Shown piece by piece: positions 32,839 to 41,449 of a DNA stretch of 64,000 nucleotides. The notes below the pieces were generated by a model that was given only the letters and a program-made list of their open reading frames with translations, was not told the origin of the DNA and did no database searches. The DNA is from Lacrimispora xylanisolvens (GTDB lineage Bacteria > Bacillota > Clostridia > Lachnospirales > Lachnospiraceae). The stretch spans positions 4,825,501 to 4,889,500 of the forward strand of contig CP070896.1 in the NCBI GenBank assembly GCA_017084465.1, written 5' to 3'. A program made the translations under genes and the position numbers. Every line of letters starts with the position of its first letter. Within the stretch, counting starts at the first letter, position 1.

Positions 32839-34341
32839 ACCTCCTGTCGGAAGAGGTCATCATATCTTGCATTATTTGTTGCAAAACTAGGCATGGATAA
32901 GATATCTGCATTTAATTGCATTGGTTGCAATTGCTGCACTTGCGACGTGAGAGACCTATATGCAGCAAGAATACTGTCTGCATCATTTACTCCATTGCTG
33001 ATTGCAAATGCAAGTGCACTCTCAGCCGTACGCATATCGTGCTTCTGCAGCATTGTATATAAAGAGGTCAGGCCTTTTCGCTTGCCCTCGGTATTCTGTT
33101 TTCCAAGATATTTCTGCCAGTTGTCTGGTAACTCCTGATAGAAGGTTGTATATTTTATGGCACTAGGGCGTTTGGACATTAAATCTATGTACGGAAGCCA
33201 CTTCATTGATTGAAGACCGTTTCCATAAAGCCTTTTATGTTCCATGATGATTTCATAGGATTGGTTCAAGATCCACACTTTGTCACTGGAAGCTTTTATG
33301 TATACATTTTCCTGTGCATACTTAGGTGAAGATGAGTAAAGATTATTGTCAAAGGTCACCTTTGCATAATTATCAGCTTTACGTGGTTCGATCAGGAAGA
33401 TTTCATATGGGACTTCATTAAGTGGAAGCATCTGTGCCTGATCTTCTTGAAACAGGGATTCGATTGTAACACTTTTAACATAATGATTACGCTTTGCATC
33501 TTTGTTGCATACTTCAAAAAAGCTCCTGATTAAACTGGGAAAAATCAAGGATTGTTGGAACTGGTACGAACATGTTTCTGCGTTCGTAACCAACTTTGTT
33601 TTCGACATTACCTTTTTCCCAGCCAGCAGCGCCGTTACAAAATGCTGCCTCAAACTTATAGTGTGCCATAAAACGCTTGAAACCTTCTGTCAGCACTCGG
33701 TGGTGGCCCTTCCCCATATGTGCTACTGCACTGGAGAGATTGTCAAATACAATCCTGTAAGGAACTTTGCCCATGTATTCAAAGATATTTCTCATTCCCT
33801 GGAGCAGACATTGCTGGTTCTCGCCACCAAATATCTGACAGTAGGAATGATTGCTGAAGGGAAATGACATCGTCAGTTTCAATGCATCCGTCATTTCTCC
33901 AGAATTATTGATATAAGAGAAATGTCCAAAGTCTATCTGTGCTTCACCTGGTGGATGATACAGCGGAAGATATGCTTTCTGCTGTGATTGAAATAATTCC
34001 TTTTTCTTTTGTGATACATAATACTGAACCGTGCGGAGTTTTACCTCAAGCATTTGTGGGTATTCAGCCTGCAACCGTTCAAACACACGCTTTGCAGTAT
34101 GACGCTGTTTGCGTGGTGCTTTTAAATCATCAAGGAGCCATTGATCTATGACAGGCTTCAGCGGATCCAGCAGAGAGGTTGAATCCTTTGGTGGATGAAG
34201 AGGCTCATTGAAGTCCTCCATATCCAGATATTTTTTGACAGTTTCATAGTGATAGCCTGTCCGACGCATGATTTCCCGGATAGAAATCCCTTCACTTTCA
34301 TAGAGACGTTTGATATACTTAATATCATCCATTGATAACAT
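32826..34341 (-). pseudogene. istA: IS21 transposase IstA, one frameshift
   Basis: DDE transposase with N-terminal HTH (YESEGISIREIMRRTGYHYETVKKYL), catalytic Asp in PPGEAQIDFGHF, a second Asp in YRIVFDNLSSAV and Glu in GWEKGNVENKVGYERRN. The frame breaks at A6 33516-33521 (plus strand). One base fewer joins FNQELF to EVCNKDAKRNHYV, and the protein then runs to about 505 residues. The start is the ATG at 34341, after GGAGGAAGAAAGGA. Confidence 0.87.
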
Positions 34342-34483
34342 TCCTTTCTTCCTCCTTAAGTTCTCGACAAACATAAGGATAATGGATTTGGAAGGGTGTT
34401 ACAATGGATTTTTTTCGATGCAGGGAGTGTTACACTTTTGGATTGCATTTCGTTACAGTTTTATTTTACACTAAACAGCCAAA

Positions 34484-34521
34484 CGGCGGTTTTGAAATAA
34501 CAATCAAAACCGCCGTGTTCT
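34484..34521 (+). terminator. Terminator at the start of module copy 1
   Basis: CGGCGGTTTTGA / TCAAAACCGCCG followed by TGTTCTTTTT. The counterpart at 37831 keeps the stem. Confidence 0.7.
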
Positions 34522-34570
34522 TTTTGAAAAATTGAATTACGGAGGGTGTATTAAAGTTACACTTTTTTAA

Positions 34571-34618
34571 GGACACGACGGTATCTAGGGAGGATATTGC
34601 TGTGTCTATTTTTTATTA
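34571..34618 (+). terminator. Second terminator of module copy 1
   Basis: GACACG...TGTGTC arms followed by TATTTTTTATT. In copy 2 (37918-37960) the equivalent GGACATGGCGGTATC pairs with GTATCGCTATGTCC, with compensating changes. Confidence 0.55.
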
Positions 34619-34732
34619 TCATGCTCCACCTAATCTTTGTTTATTAAAAAAAGTCTTTATTCACCAACAGAATACTTAGGCTATCAATATGAACACACAC
34701 ATCATCATATAATTGTTAATAATTCCCTTGTG

Positions 34733-34764
34733 CCCGACTGTACTATACAGCCGGGCTTTTTTGC
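34733..34764 (+). terminator. Third terminator, leader of the sigma-like gene
   Basis: GCCCGACTGTAC / TATACAGCCGGGC followed by TTTTTT. It is repeated at 38079-38110. Tn916-type leaders use such terminators for attenuation (known for tet(M)). Confidence 0.7.
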
Positions 34765-34889
34765 GTTATTCTCAAAATTTTTTCTATGGGAAATGCAACT
34801 GGTAGCCCTTTCGTGTCGGGACTTAGTGCGAAAGGGGACAAAAGAGTGTAACCCACTCCCTTTCATGGCAAGAAAGGGGGTGAGATACT

Positions 34890-35312
34890 ATGAAGCCATC
34901 TTCTTTTCAAACTACTATTGAAAATCAGTTTGATTACATTTGCAAGCGTGCTATGGACGATGAACGCAAGGATTACATGAAAATTCTGTCCAGACAATCC
35001 AAACGAGAAATATCATTTTCCGATATGGGTGATTACCTTGTGAATCAATTTTCAGTTGTAGACAGTTATTCAACAGATTTTCAGATTTTTACATGCAACG
35101 GATATACAGTTGGCGTGGAAAGCGACTTTCTAAGTGAAGCATTACGCAATTTACCGGACAAGAAGCGTGAAATTATCCTACTGTACTACTTTATGGATAT
35201 GAATGACACAGAAATTGCAGAGCTGCTAAAGTTGAACCGTTCTACGGTTTATCGTCACAGAAAAAGCGGACTAGCCTTTATTAAAACATTTATGGAGGAG
35301 CGAGAGGAATGA
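34890..35312 (+). CDS. Sigma-70-like regulator, Tn916 ORF7 type (copy 1)
   Basis: 140 residues. The C-terminal region LSEALRNLPDKKREIILLYYF...EIAELLKLNRSTVYRHRKSG is a sigma-70 region-4 helix-turn-helix. The N-terminal part (IENQFDYICKRAMDDERKDYMK) matches the conjugative-transposon regulators related to Tn916 ORF7. It follows GGGGTGAG, and its stop overlaps the next start by 4 bp. The paralogue at 38237 differs by only a few residues. It probably activates excision or transfer genes, most of which are absent here. Confidence 0.85.
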   Translation: MKPSSFQTTIENQFDYICKRAMDDERKDYMKILSRQSKREISFSDMGDYLVNQFSVVDSYSTDFQIFTCNGYTVGVESDFLSEALRNLPDKKREIILLYYFMDMNDTEIAELLKLNRSTVYRHRKSGLAFIKTFMEEREE

Positions 35313-35539
35313 AAACTACATACCCTATGATTCCCTTTTCTGACATTGTGGCAGCAACGGACGGTGATATAGAAACCATTAACCAGATTGTGAAGCATTA
35401 CAGCGGTTATATCGCCAAACGCTCTCTGCGTCCTATGAAAGATGAATGCGGGAATCAGCACATGGTCGTAGATGAAAACTTACGTCACAGGATAGAAACC
35501 AGACTGATTACTAAGATTTTATCTTTTGAAATTAAATAG
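35309..35539 (+). CDS. Helix-turn-helix protein, Tn916 ORF8 type (copy 1)
   Basis: 76 residues: ISFSDIVAATDGDIETINQIVKHY-like pattern followed by a conserved basic end (RHRIETRLITKILSFEIK). This small family always sits directly after the ORF7-type sigma gene in Tn916-like elements. The ATGA overlap with the preceding gene implies coupled translation. Confidence 0.8.
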   Translation: MKTTYPMIPFSDIVAATDGDIETINQIVKHYSGYIAKRSLRPMKDECGNQHMVVDENLRHRIETRLITKILSFEIK

Positions 35540-35555
35540 TATTTTTTCCTTTCGT

Positions 35556-35675
35556 GGGAGCGTGCCAATATGTTCCACGCTTCCCGAAAAGGGAAGTTTG
35601 TCTATTTATCAAAGCATACTGTCATACAGTGTGTTTTGACAGGCTGACAAGCCACTGTTCCTTGAAAACTGAATA
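35556..35675 (+). promoter_or_regulatory. Leader hairpin and boxA-like motif, module copy 1
   Basis: GGGAGCGTG / CACGCTTCCC hairpin at 35556-35588; copy 2 has GGAAGCGTG / CACGCTTCC with a matching change. TGTTCCTTGAAAACTGAATA follows at 35656-35675. Confidence 0.45.
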
Positions 35676-35747
35676 AAGCGATGGAATACATTCCGATAAG
35701 GAAAGAGCCGACGGACTGACACGCCATGACCTGAAAGGAGGGACAAA

Positions 35748-35876
35748 ATGAGCGATTCATGTCAGCGTTCCGTAAACAACCTTTGGCAAGGTTGCCGCCA
35801 TGACTTCCCTATCGTGATAATGATACTCCCGTACAGCCATATATCGAGGGGCAATCCCATTCGGTCTGCTAACTGA
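35748..35876 (+). CDS. Small conjugative-transposon ORF (42 aa)
   Basis: ATG at 35748 after a perfect AAAGGAGG. It reads MSDSCQRSVNNLWQGCRHDF followed by PIVIMILPYSHIS. Similar short frames occur in Tn916-like elements before xis (recalled, not searched). In module copy 2 the start is ACG and a stop follows, so that copy is dead. The last ~12 residues here lie beyond the conserved module and are probably not native. Confidence 0.45.
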   Translation: MSDSCQRSVNNLWQGCRHDFPIVIMILPYSHISRGNPIRSAN

Positions 35877-35962
35877 TTTCTCGATAATCCCTTTGTTTTT
35901 CTTGCTACTTTTATGGCTTGACCCAAAGCCTTAAAATCGTATTTGTCAATTTCACGCTTCAT
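35762..35962 (-). pseudogene. Truncated XRE-type regulator (Tn916 ORF9-like) fused to module sequence
   Basis: The first ~39 residues (MKREIDKYDFKALGQAIKVA, then RKTKGLSRNQLADRMG) are the start of an XRE helix-turn-helix repressor. The remainder reads antisense through the end of the repeated module and is not XRE sequence. The normal protein is about 70-120 residues, so its 3' part was lost when the module end joined here near 35842. Confidence 0.65.
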
Positions 35963-36157
35963 AATTATTTCCCCCTATTACATTTTGCTGTTCACCTTAC
36001 TTTCTTAGATATGATTACATATATCATATACTTGATAATAATAGTACATATATTGTGGATTATAAATCTTCTATGGTACGCATTGACAATAAAATAAAGA
36101 AGTACTACAATAGAAACATAAGTTGCGCAACATTAGTTACCACAGGAGAATTAAGAT

Positions 36158-36727
36158 ATGCCACCAAAACCGATTGTAAGTAAACAAGATATTATTAAGA
36201 CAGCAATTCAATTAGTGCGTGAAAATGGAATGAGTAGTATCAATGCTCGCAGCATAGCAAATGCTCTTAATTGCTCTACTAAACCGCTTTTTCGTATTTA
36301 TAAGAATATGGAAGAACTGAAAAACGATATTATTGTAGAATTAAATGCCTATTATAATTTATTTATGGATAGTAGAATAACTGAAAAGAATAGGTTGTTA
36401 AGCCAAGGTGTAGCTTATATTGAATTTGCTCGTAATGAAAAAATGATATTCAATACATTGTTTATGAATATGACAATGGCAGGTTCATCTTTGCAAGATG
36501 TTATTCATGCGGAATGGAATAGAGAATCAATAGAAAATGTAAAAGCAATAACGGGATTGCCTATGGATAAGGCAGAAATGCTCTTTATTAATATTTGGCT
36601 TTATTCACATGGAATTGCTACACAAATAGTATCAAATGGTATAAATATGTCTTTGGAAACAGTAACAAAGCTGCTTACAAATGCGTTTAAACAATTTTCG
36701 ATTGACATATCAGAAAATAATAAATGA
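36158..36727 (+). CDS. TetR family transcriptional regulator
   Basis: 189 residues. The N-terminal TetR HTH is IIKTAIQLVRENGMSSINARSIANALNCSTKPLFRIYKNM; the rest is an all-helical ligand domain. ACAGGAGAA precedes the ATG. It is followed 15 bp later by a methyltransferase gene, which it may control. It lies between the two Tn916-like modules, so it is part of the cargo. Confidence 0.88.
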   Translation: MPPKPIVSKQDIIKTAIQLVRENGMSSINARSIANALNCSTKPLFRIYKNMEELKNDIIVELNAYYNLFMDSRITEKNRLLSQGVAYIEFARNEKMIFNTLFMNMTMAGSSLQDVIHAEWNRESIENVKAITGLPMDKAEMLFINIWLYSHGIATQIVSNGINMSLETVTKLLTNAFKQFSIDISENNK

Positions 36728-36742
36728 AAGGTTGAAATATTA

Positions 36743-37468
36743 ATGCTGGAAAGTAAAATCAGAACACAAGAAGAAATCGAACAATATATGACTGAACTAA
36801 AAACTTGGTTAAAACAGGAACGAAATAACCCTATTGAAGAAATGACAGATTTCTTTACTAAGCGATTAGGTATCTATGAAAATGTTCACCTTGAACGCTG
36901 GGCAAAAGAGTATGAACATATTGCAGACTATTTCAATAGTGAACTTAATACCTTGCTTGATATTGGGTGTGGCACAGGTTTGGAGCTTGAAGCAATTTAT
37001 CAGCGATTTCCCCGTATTAGCGTAACGGGAATTGACTTGTCGGAGAATATGTTAAAAAAATTACAAGATAAATATAAAAACAAAGGGATTAAGTTGATTT
37101 TAGCTGATTATTTTGAATATCCTTTTGGCACAGAACAGTACGACGCTGCGTTGTCATTTGAAACTCTCCATCACTTTAAATATCAAAAAAAGCAAAAGAT
37201 ATACGAAAAGCTTTTCCAAGCCATTAAGCAAGGTGGGTATTATATTGAGTGCGATTATATTGCTTGCTGTAATGAAGAAGAAGCCATTTGTCTTGAACAG
37301 TATGAGTATAGACGTAAAGAAAATAATATACCAGATGATGTTTTTGTACATATTGATATTCCGCTGACGCTTGAACATCAAATGGATTTGATGAAAAAGG
37401 CGGGTTTTAGAGATGTAAGAGTTCTTTATGAGAACTGCGGAACAATGATAATTAGAGCAGAGAAGTAA
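36743..37468 (+). CDS. Class I SAM-dependent methyltransferase
   Basis: 241 residues with the SAM-binding motif LLDIGCGTGLELEAI, motif II SVTGIDLSENMLKKL, ADYFEYPFG and the motif IV region YDAALSFETLHHF. The substrate is not evident: it is not an Erm or Cfr type, and resembles small-molecule methyltransferases. It is coupled to the TetR gene; a role in modifying a toxic compound is possible (inference). Confidence 0.88.
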   Translation: MLESKIRTQEEIEQYMTELKTWLKQERNNPIEEMTDFFTKRLGIYENVHLERWAKEYEHIADYFNSELNTLLDIGCGTGLELEAIYQRFPRISVTGIDLSENMLKKLQDKYKNKGIKLILADYFEYPFGTEQYDAALSFETLHHFKYQKKQKIYEKLFQAIKQGGYYIECDYIACCNEEEAICLEQYEYRRKENNIPDDVFVHIDIPLTLEHQMDLMKKAGFRDVRVLYENCGTMIIRAEK

Positions 37469-37504
37469 TTGCATTGATTACTGGTATTTAATGGAGTGAC
37501 TACT

Positions 37505-37699
37505 ATGGATTCAAACGAAATGGAATGGATAATATGTCCTGTCTGTAAAAATAAGACAAGGTTAAAAATTCGGAGTGATTCAGAATTAAAGAATTTCCCC
37601 CTATTTTGTCCAAAGTGCAAGCAGGAAACGCTAATCAACATTCAACAATTTAATATGTCAGTTATCAAAGAGCCAGACGCTAAGACGCAGAGCCGATAA
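37505..37699 (+). CDS. Cysteine-rich KTR protein
   Basis: 64 residues with two CxxC pairs (IICPVCKNKTRLKIRSD and FCPKCKQETLI) and the end VIKEPDAKTQSR, the mark of the cysteine-rich KTR family. That family commonly ends cargo cassettes in Tn916-like elements next to tet(M) and similar genes. The ATG at 37505 has GGAG 8 bases upstream; a GTG three codons earlier is less likely. A zinc ribbon is probable; function unknown. Confidence 0.85.
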   Translation: MDSNEMEWIICPVCKNKTRLKIRSDSELKNFPLFCPKCKQETLINIQQFNMSVIKEPDAKTQSR

Positions 37700-37735
37700 C
37701 CTATGAGCTTGTTACTCATGGTTATCGGTTTTTTC
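37693..37735 (+). terminator. Terminator after the cargo cassette
   Basis: CCGATAACCTATGAG / CTCATGGTTATCGG followed by TTTTTT. Confidence 0.88.
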
Positions 37736-38236
37736 TTTGATATATCTATTTTTGCTATGCGATTGCTGACTAATTTAACAAATTATGCAAAGCCGTTGCT
37801 TAATTGTATAATTACATTCTAATTTGTTGGCGGCGGTTTTGAAATCAATTCAAAGCCGCCGTTTTCCTTTTTAAAAATGGAATTTCGGAGGGTATGTTAA
37901 AGTAACCTATTTTTAGGGACATGGCGGTATCAAAGAGGTATCGCTATGTCCATTTTTTATTATCACTCTCCCTCTAATTTGTGGTACTCGTTAAAAAAAG
38001 TTATTACCCATCAATGGGATACTTCGGTTATCGATATGAACACACATATCACCATATAATTGTTAATAATTCCCTTGTGCCCGACTGTGCTATGCAGCCG
38101 GGCTTTTTTGCGTTTTTCTTAAAAGTTTTTCTGCTGAAAATGCAACTGGCAGCCCTTTCGTGTCGGGACTTAGTTCGAAAGGGGACAAAAGAGTGTAACC
38201 CACTCCCTTTCATGGCAAGAAAGGGGGTGAGATACT

Positions 38237-38659
38237 ATGAAGCTATCTTCTTTTCAAACTACTATTGAAAATCAGTTTGATTACATTTGCAAGCGTGCTA
38301 TGGACGATGAACGCAAGGATTACATGAAAATTCTGTCCAGACAATCCAAACGAGAAATATCATTTTCAGATATGGGTGATTACCTTGTGAATCAATTTTC
38401 AGTCGTAGACAGTTATTCAACAGATTTTCAGAATTTCACATGCAACGGATTTACAGTTGGTGTGGAAAGCGACTTGCTAAGTGAAGCATTGCGTAATTTG
38501 CCGGACAAGAAGCGTGAAATTATCCTACTGTACTACTTTATGGATATGAATGACACAGAAATAGCAGAGTTGCTAAAGCTGAACCGTTCTACAGTATATC
38601 GTCATAGAACAAGTGGACTAGCCTTTATAAAAAAATTCATGGAGGAACAAGCAAAATGA
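38237..38659 (+). CDS. Sigma-70-like regulator, Tn916 ORF7 type (copy 2)
   Basis: 140 residues, about 95% identical to the product of 34890-35312. Differences include IFTCNGYT to NFTCNGFT, DFLSEAL to DLLSEAL, and the tail EEQAK. Most nucleotide changes are synonymous, so both copies appear to have been under selection. Same ribosome site and same 4-bp overlap with the next gene. Confidence 0.85.
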   Translation: MKLSSFQTTIENQFDYICKRAMDDERKDYMKILSRQSKREISFSDMGDYLVNQFSVVDSYSTDFQNFTCNGFTVGVESDLLSEALRNLPDKKREIILLYYFMDMNDTEIAELLKLNRSTVYRHRTSGLAFIKKFMEEQAK

Positions 38660-38886
38660 AAACTACATACCCTATGATTTCCTTTTCTGATATTGTGGCG
38701 GCAACAGACGGTGATATAGAAACCATTAACCAAATAGTGAAGCATTACAGTGGTTATATCGCCAAACGCTCTCTGCGTCCTATGAAAGATGAATATGGAA
38801 ATCAGCGCATGGTCGTTGATGACAATTTACGTCACAGGATAGAAACCAGACTGATTACTAAGATTTTATCTTTTGAAATCAAATAA
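38656..38886 (+). CDS. Helix-turn-helix protein, Tn916 ORF8 type (copy 2)
   Basis: 76 residues, differing from the first copy at a handful of positions (YGNQRMVVDDN for CGNQHMVVDEN). Overlaps the sigma-like gene by ATGA. Unlike copy 1, it is followed by a serine recombinase and probably belongs to that functional element. Confidence 0.8.
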   Translation: MKTTYPMISFSDIVAATDGDIETINQIVKHYSGYIAKRSLRPMKDEYGNQRMVVDDNLRHRIETRLITKILSFEIK

Positions 38887-39189
38887 TATTTTCCCCTTTC
38901 GTGGAAGCGTGCTGCTACGTTCCACGCTTCCCGAACAGGAAAGTTTGTCTATCTATCAAAGCATACTGCTATACAGTGTTTTTGACAGGCTGGCAAGCCG
39001 TTGTTCCTTGAAAACTGAATAAAGCGATTGAATACATATCGATAGGGAAAGAGCCGACGGACTGACACGCCATGACACGAAAGGAGGGACAAAACGAGCG
39101 ATTCATGTCAGCGTTCCGTATGTAATCTTTGGCAAGGTTGCCGCCATGACTTTCCTATCGTGATAATGATACTCCCGTACAGTCATAGT

Positions 39190-39319
39190 CCGAGCGTGAA
39201 AAAACCGTCGCAGGCAATGGGTACGGCTGCATGAGAACCATGCAGGGGTGAGATTCCCGTGAGCTTTGCCAGAGCTGTTCAAGTTGCTTATAAATTATCA
39301 ATGAATGGGAGGGGTGATT
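39190..39319 (+). other. Possible structured RNA or recombination region before the recombinase genes
   Basis: CTGCATG (39227-39233) / CATGCAG (39239-39245) forms a perfect 7-bp hairpin with loop AGAAC, followed by GGGGTGAGATTCCCG, a second small hairpin. No known riboswitch was recognised. Confidence 0.3.
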
Positions 39320-39466
39320 ATGGATAGAAATTTAATTCGATACAGTATGCAGGTTGCCATGTTAAAACAATTACTCGCCCGAAACATGATTTCCGAAAAG
39401 GAATATGAAACCGTAAAGAAGCGTCTAATGAGAGATTATAAAGTAGTTTCTGATATAACAGCTTGA
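39320..39466 (+). CDS. Small SHOCT-like protein (48 aa)
   Basis: ATG after GGGAGGGG. The sequence MDRNLIRYSMQVAMLKQLLA followed by RNMISEKEYETVKKRLMRDY has the short SHOCT-like helix-turn pattern (LLARNMISEKEYE). Small proteins of this type precede serine recombinases in clostridial mobilisable elements; a role as directionality factor or partner is inference. Confidence 0.6.
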   Translation: MDRNLIRYSMQVAMLKQLLARNMISEKEYETVKKRLMRDYKVVSDITA

Positions 39467-39530
39467 TTTTTGTGATTTTTAGTACTAATATATATACTAT
39501 AAAAGGAACACCAAAAAGGAGGTTCGTTAT

Positions 39531-41309
39531 ATGCAGGAAGTTGAAGTAATAAAAGCAAGAAATGTTTCATCAAAGCAGACACGGGGAAAATTTCTTGAAC
39601 GGCAGCGTGTGGCGGCATATTGTAGAGTTAGTACAGACAGCGAAGACCAATTGAACAGCTATAAATCACAGAAAGCATATTATACAGATTTAATTAAGAA
39701 AAATAAGGAATGGGCTTTTGTTGATATATATGCTGATGAAGCGATTACCGGAACGCAGGTTACAAAGCGTGAAGAATTTCAGCGAATGATAAATGATTGT
39801 ATGAATGGTGATATTGATATGGTCATTACAAAGTCCATTTCCAGATTTGCAAGAAATACGCTGGATACCTTAAAATATGTCCGTATGTTGAAAGAAAAGA
39901 ATATCGCTGTTTATTTTGAAGATAAAAAAATTAATACCCTAACAATGGACGGAGAACTGCTGTTAGTGGTACTTAGCTCCGTAGCACAGCAGGAAGTAGA
40001 AAATATCTCTGCGAATGTGAAAAAGGGATTGAAAATGAAGATGAAGCGTGGTGAGTTAGTAGGTTTTCAAGGTTGTCTGGGGTATGACTATAATAAAGAA
40101 GATAAAACTATCACAGTAAATGAAAAAGAAGCTGAAATTGTTCGCTACATATTCAATCGCTATATTAAAGGGGCTGGTGGTTCCGTAATAGGACAGGAAT
40201 TAGAGAATCTTGGATACGTAACGAAATACGGAAGTTCTACATGGGCACCCTCTACTATTCTTGGCATTATAAAAAACGAGAAATACAAAGGTGATTTACT
40301 GTTGGGGAAGACCTTTACGGTTGACCCAATTTCCAAACGACGATTAGATAATATGGGAGAAGAAGACCAATTCTATATCCGTGAACATCATGAGCCGATT
40401 ATCAGTGAAGAAGTCTTTGAAAAAGCACAGGAAATCTTGAATCGGCGAAATAAAAACAGAGGAAAACTTGGTGATGGAAAAAGAGAAAAATATAGTCGGA
40501 AATATGCTTTTAGTTGTATGCTGGAATGTGGATTTTGCGGTAGTACATTGTCTAGGCGTAACTGGCACAGCAGTTCCGAGTATAGCAAGGTTATCTGGCA
40601 ATGTGTAGCCGCAACCAAAAAGGGCAAAAAATACTGTCCTGATAGCAAAGGGATTCCTGAACAAGCCATAGAGGAAGCCTTTCTTGAAAGTTACCGTCTG
40701 TTATGTGATGATAACAAAGACATATTAGATGAATTTTTGCAAAGAATGGACGATACATTAAGCAGCAGCACTGTAAATAAGCAGCTTTCTAAATTGGATA
40801 AAGAAATTGAATCCATTGAAAGAAAGAAAAGTAAGCTGGTGGATATGCGGTTGGAAGATACCATTGATAAAGTTTCCTATGAAGCCAAGTACTCTTCTTT
40901 TACAGAGAAACAGGAGCAGCTATTAAAAGACAGAGAGAAATTACAGGAAACGGCTGCGAATGAAAAGTATATAAAACGCCGTTTAAGGGATTTTAAAAAG
41001 ACATTGGAGCAAAACGAAGTCTTATCTGAATTTGACCGCTATGTTTTTGAAAGTATTGTTGAAAAAGTTATCGTAGGCGGTTATGATGAAGAGGGTAATA
41101 AAGACCCAGCTCAACTTACTTTTGTATATAAAACAGGATTAAAAAGTAACATAGATGGTAGCAGATTTAAGCCGCAAAGGAAAAATGCAAGGGGTAAACA
41201 TAGAACTGCTGAATTGTGTTCCGATAATAAGAACGAGGTTCAGTCTTTGTCTTCCCATAGTAGTTCCGATACACTGCGAGTCCATTGTCATGTTGTAGCA
41301 GAAAGATGA
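39531..41309 (+). CDS. Large serine recombinase (TndX/TnpX-like)
   Basis: 592 residues. The N-terminal resolvase domain has the catalytic Ser in VAAYCRVSTDSEDQ and the arginine-rich SISRFARNTLDTL. A recombinase domain follows (LGYDYNKEDKTITVNEKEAEIVRYIF). A zinc ribbon (CMLECGFCGSTLSRR ... CVAATKKGKKYC) and a long coiled coil (about residues 410-500) complete the usual order. AAGGAGG lies 7 bases before the ATG. It should integrate and excise the element carrying the adjacent module. The frame is intact, so it could be active. Confidence 0.93.
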   Translation: MQEVEVIKARNVSSKQTRGKFLERQRVAAYCRVSTDSEDQLNSYKSQKAYYTDLIKKNKEWAFVDIYADEAITGTQVTKREEFQRMINDCMNGDIDMVITKSISRFARNTLDTLKYVRMLKEKNIAVYFEDKKINTLTMDGELLLVVLSSVAQQEVENISANVKKGLKMKMKRGELVGFQGCLGYDYNKEDKTITVNEKEAEIVRYIFNRYIKGAGGSVIGQELENLGYVTKYGSSTWAPSTILGIIKNEKYKGDLLLGKTFTVDPISKRRLDNMGEEDQFYIREHHEPIISEEVFEKAQEILNRRNKNRGKLGDGKREKYSRKYAFSCMLECGFCGSTLSRRNWHSSSEYSKVIWQCVAATKKGKKYCPDSKGIPEQAIEEAFLESYRLLCDDNKDILDEFLQRMDDTLSSSTVNKQLSKLDKEIESIERKKSKLVDMRLEDTIDKVSYEAKYSSFTEKQEQLLKDREKLQETAANEKYIKRRLRDFKKTLEQNEVLSEFDRYVFESIVEKVIVGGYDEEGNKDPAQLTFVYKTGLKSNIDGSRFKPQRKNARGKHRTAELCSDNKNEVQSLSSHSSSDTLRVHCHVVAER

Positions 41310-41449
41310 GTGATAAAAGTACAGATTAAGAGAAAATAAAAAGATTTAGGACGCAAGAGCGAGATGCCGTAAACGGTAAACCATTCGTACCTTTACAATA
41401 ATGCCGCCATTACTGGCGGCACGTACTTTATTATTTATTAACTACTGTT

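Larger units (their letters stand above)
32048..34457 (-). mobile_element. IS21-family insertion sequence
   Basis: 2.4 kb with istA and istB on the minus strand. Left end TGTAACAAAGTGCAA (32048) and AAAAGTGTAACACCC; right end, reversed, TGTAACGAAATGCAA and AAAAGTGTAACACTCC. The repeated TGTAAC boxes at both ends are typical of IS21 multiple terminal repeats. Both genes carry frameshifts. Confidence 0.88.
34484..35842 (+). repeat. Tn916-like regulatory module, copy 1
   Basis: Matches 37831-39189 at a constant offset of 3347 bp, at high identity: two terminators, a sigma-like gene, an HTH gene, an inverted-repeat region, a boxA-like motif and a small ORF. Identity ends near CTCCCGTACAG(C/T)CATA, after which the copies diverge completely. 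Confidence 0.9.
37831..39189 (+). repeat. Tn916-like regulatory module, copy 2
   Basis: Second copy of 34484-35842 (offset 3347 bp). It keeps the three leader terminators (37831, 37918, 38079), the sigma-like and HTH genes, and the boxA-like motif (39002-39021). It ends at CTCCCGTACAGTCATA. Confidence 0.9.

Noticed and set aside
34637..34921. 94-codon frame before the sigma-like gene (and its match at 37981)
   Set aside because: It spans a terminator hairpin and the ribosome site of the next gene, and the two copies differ most in their N-termini with many amino-acid changes. Conservation follows the RNA leader rather than a protein.
36743..37468. Ribosomal RNA methyltransferase of the Erm or Cfr type as resistance cargo
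   Set aside because: The SAM motif order and the absence of Erm- or radical-SAM-specific residues point to a general small-molecule methyltransferase.
39320..39466. Excisionase (Xis) of Tn916 type
   Set aside because: It lacks the MerR/Xis-like HTH and resembles the short SHOCT-type proteins; the recombinase is of the serine class.
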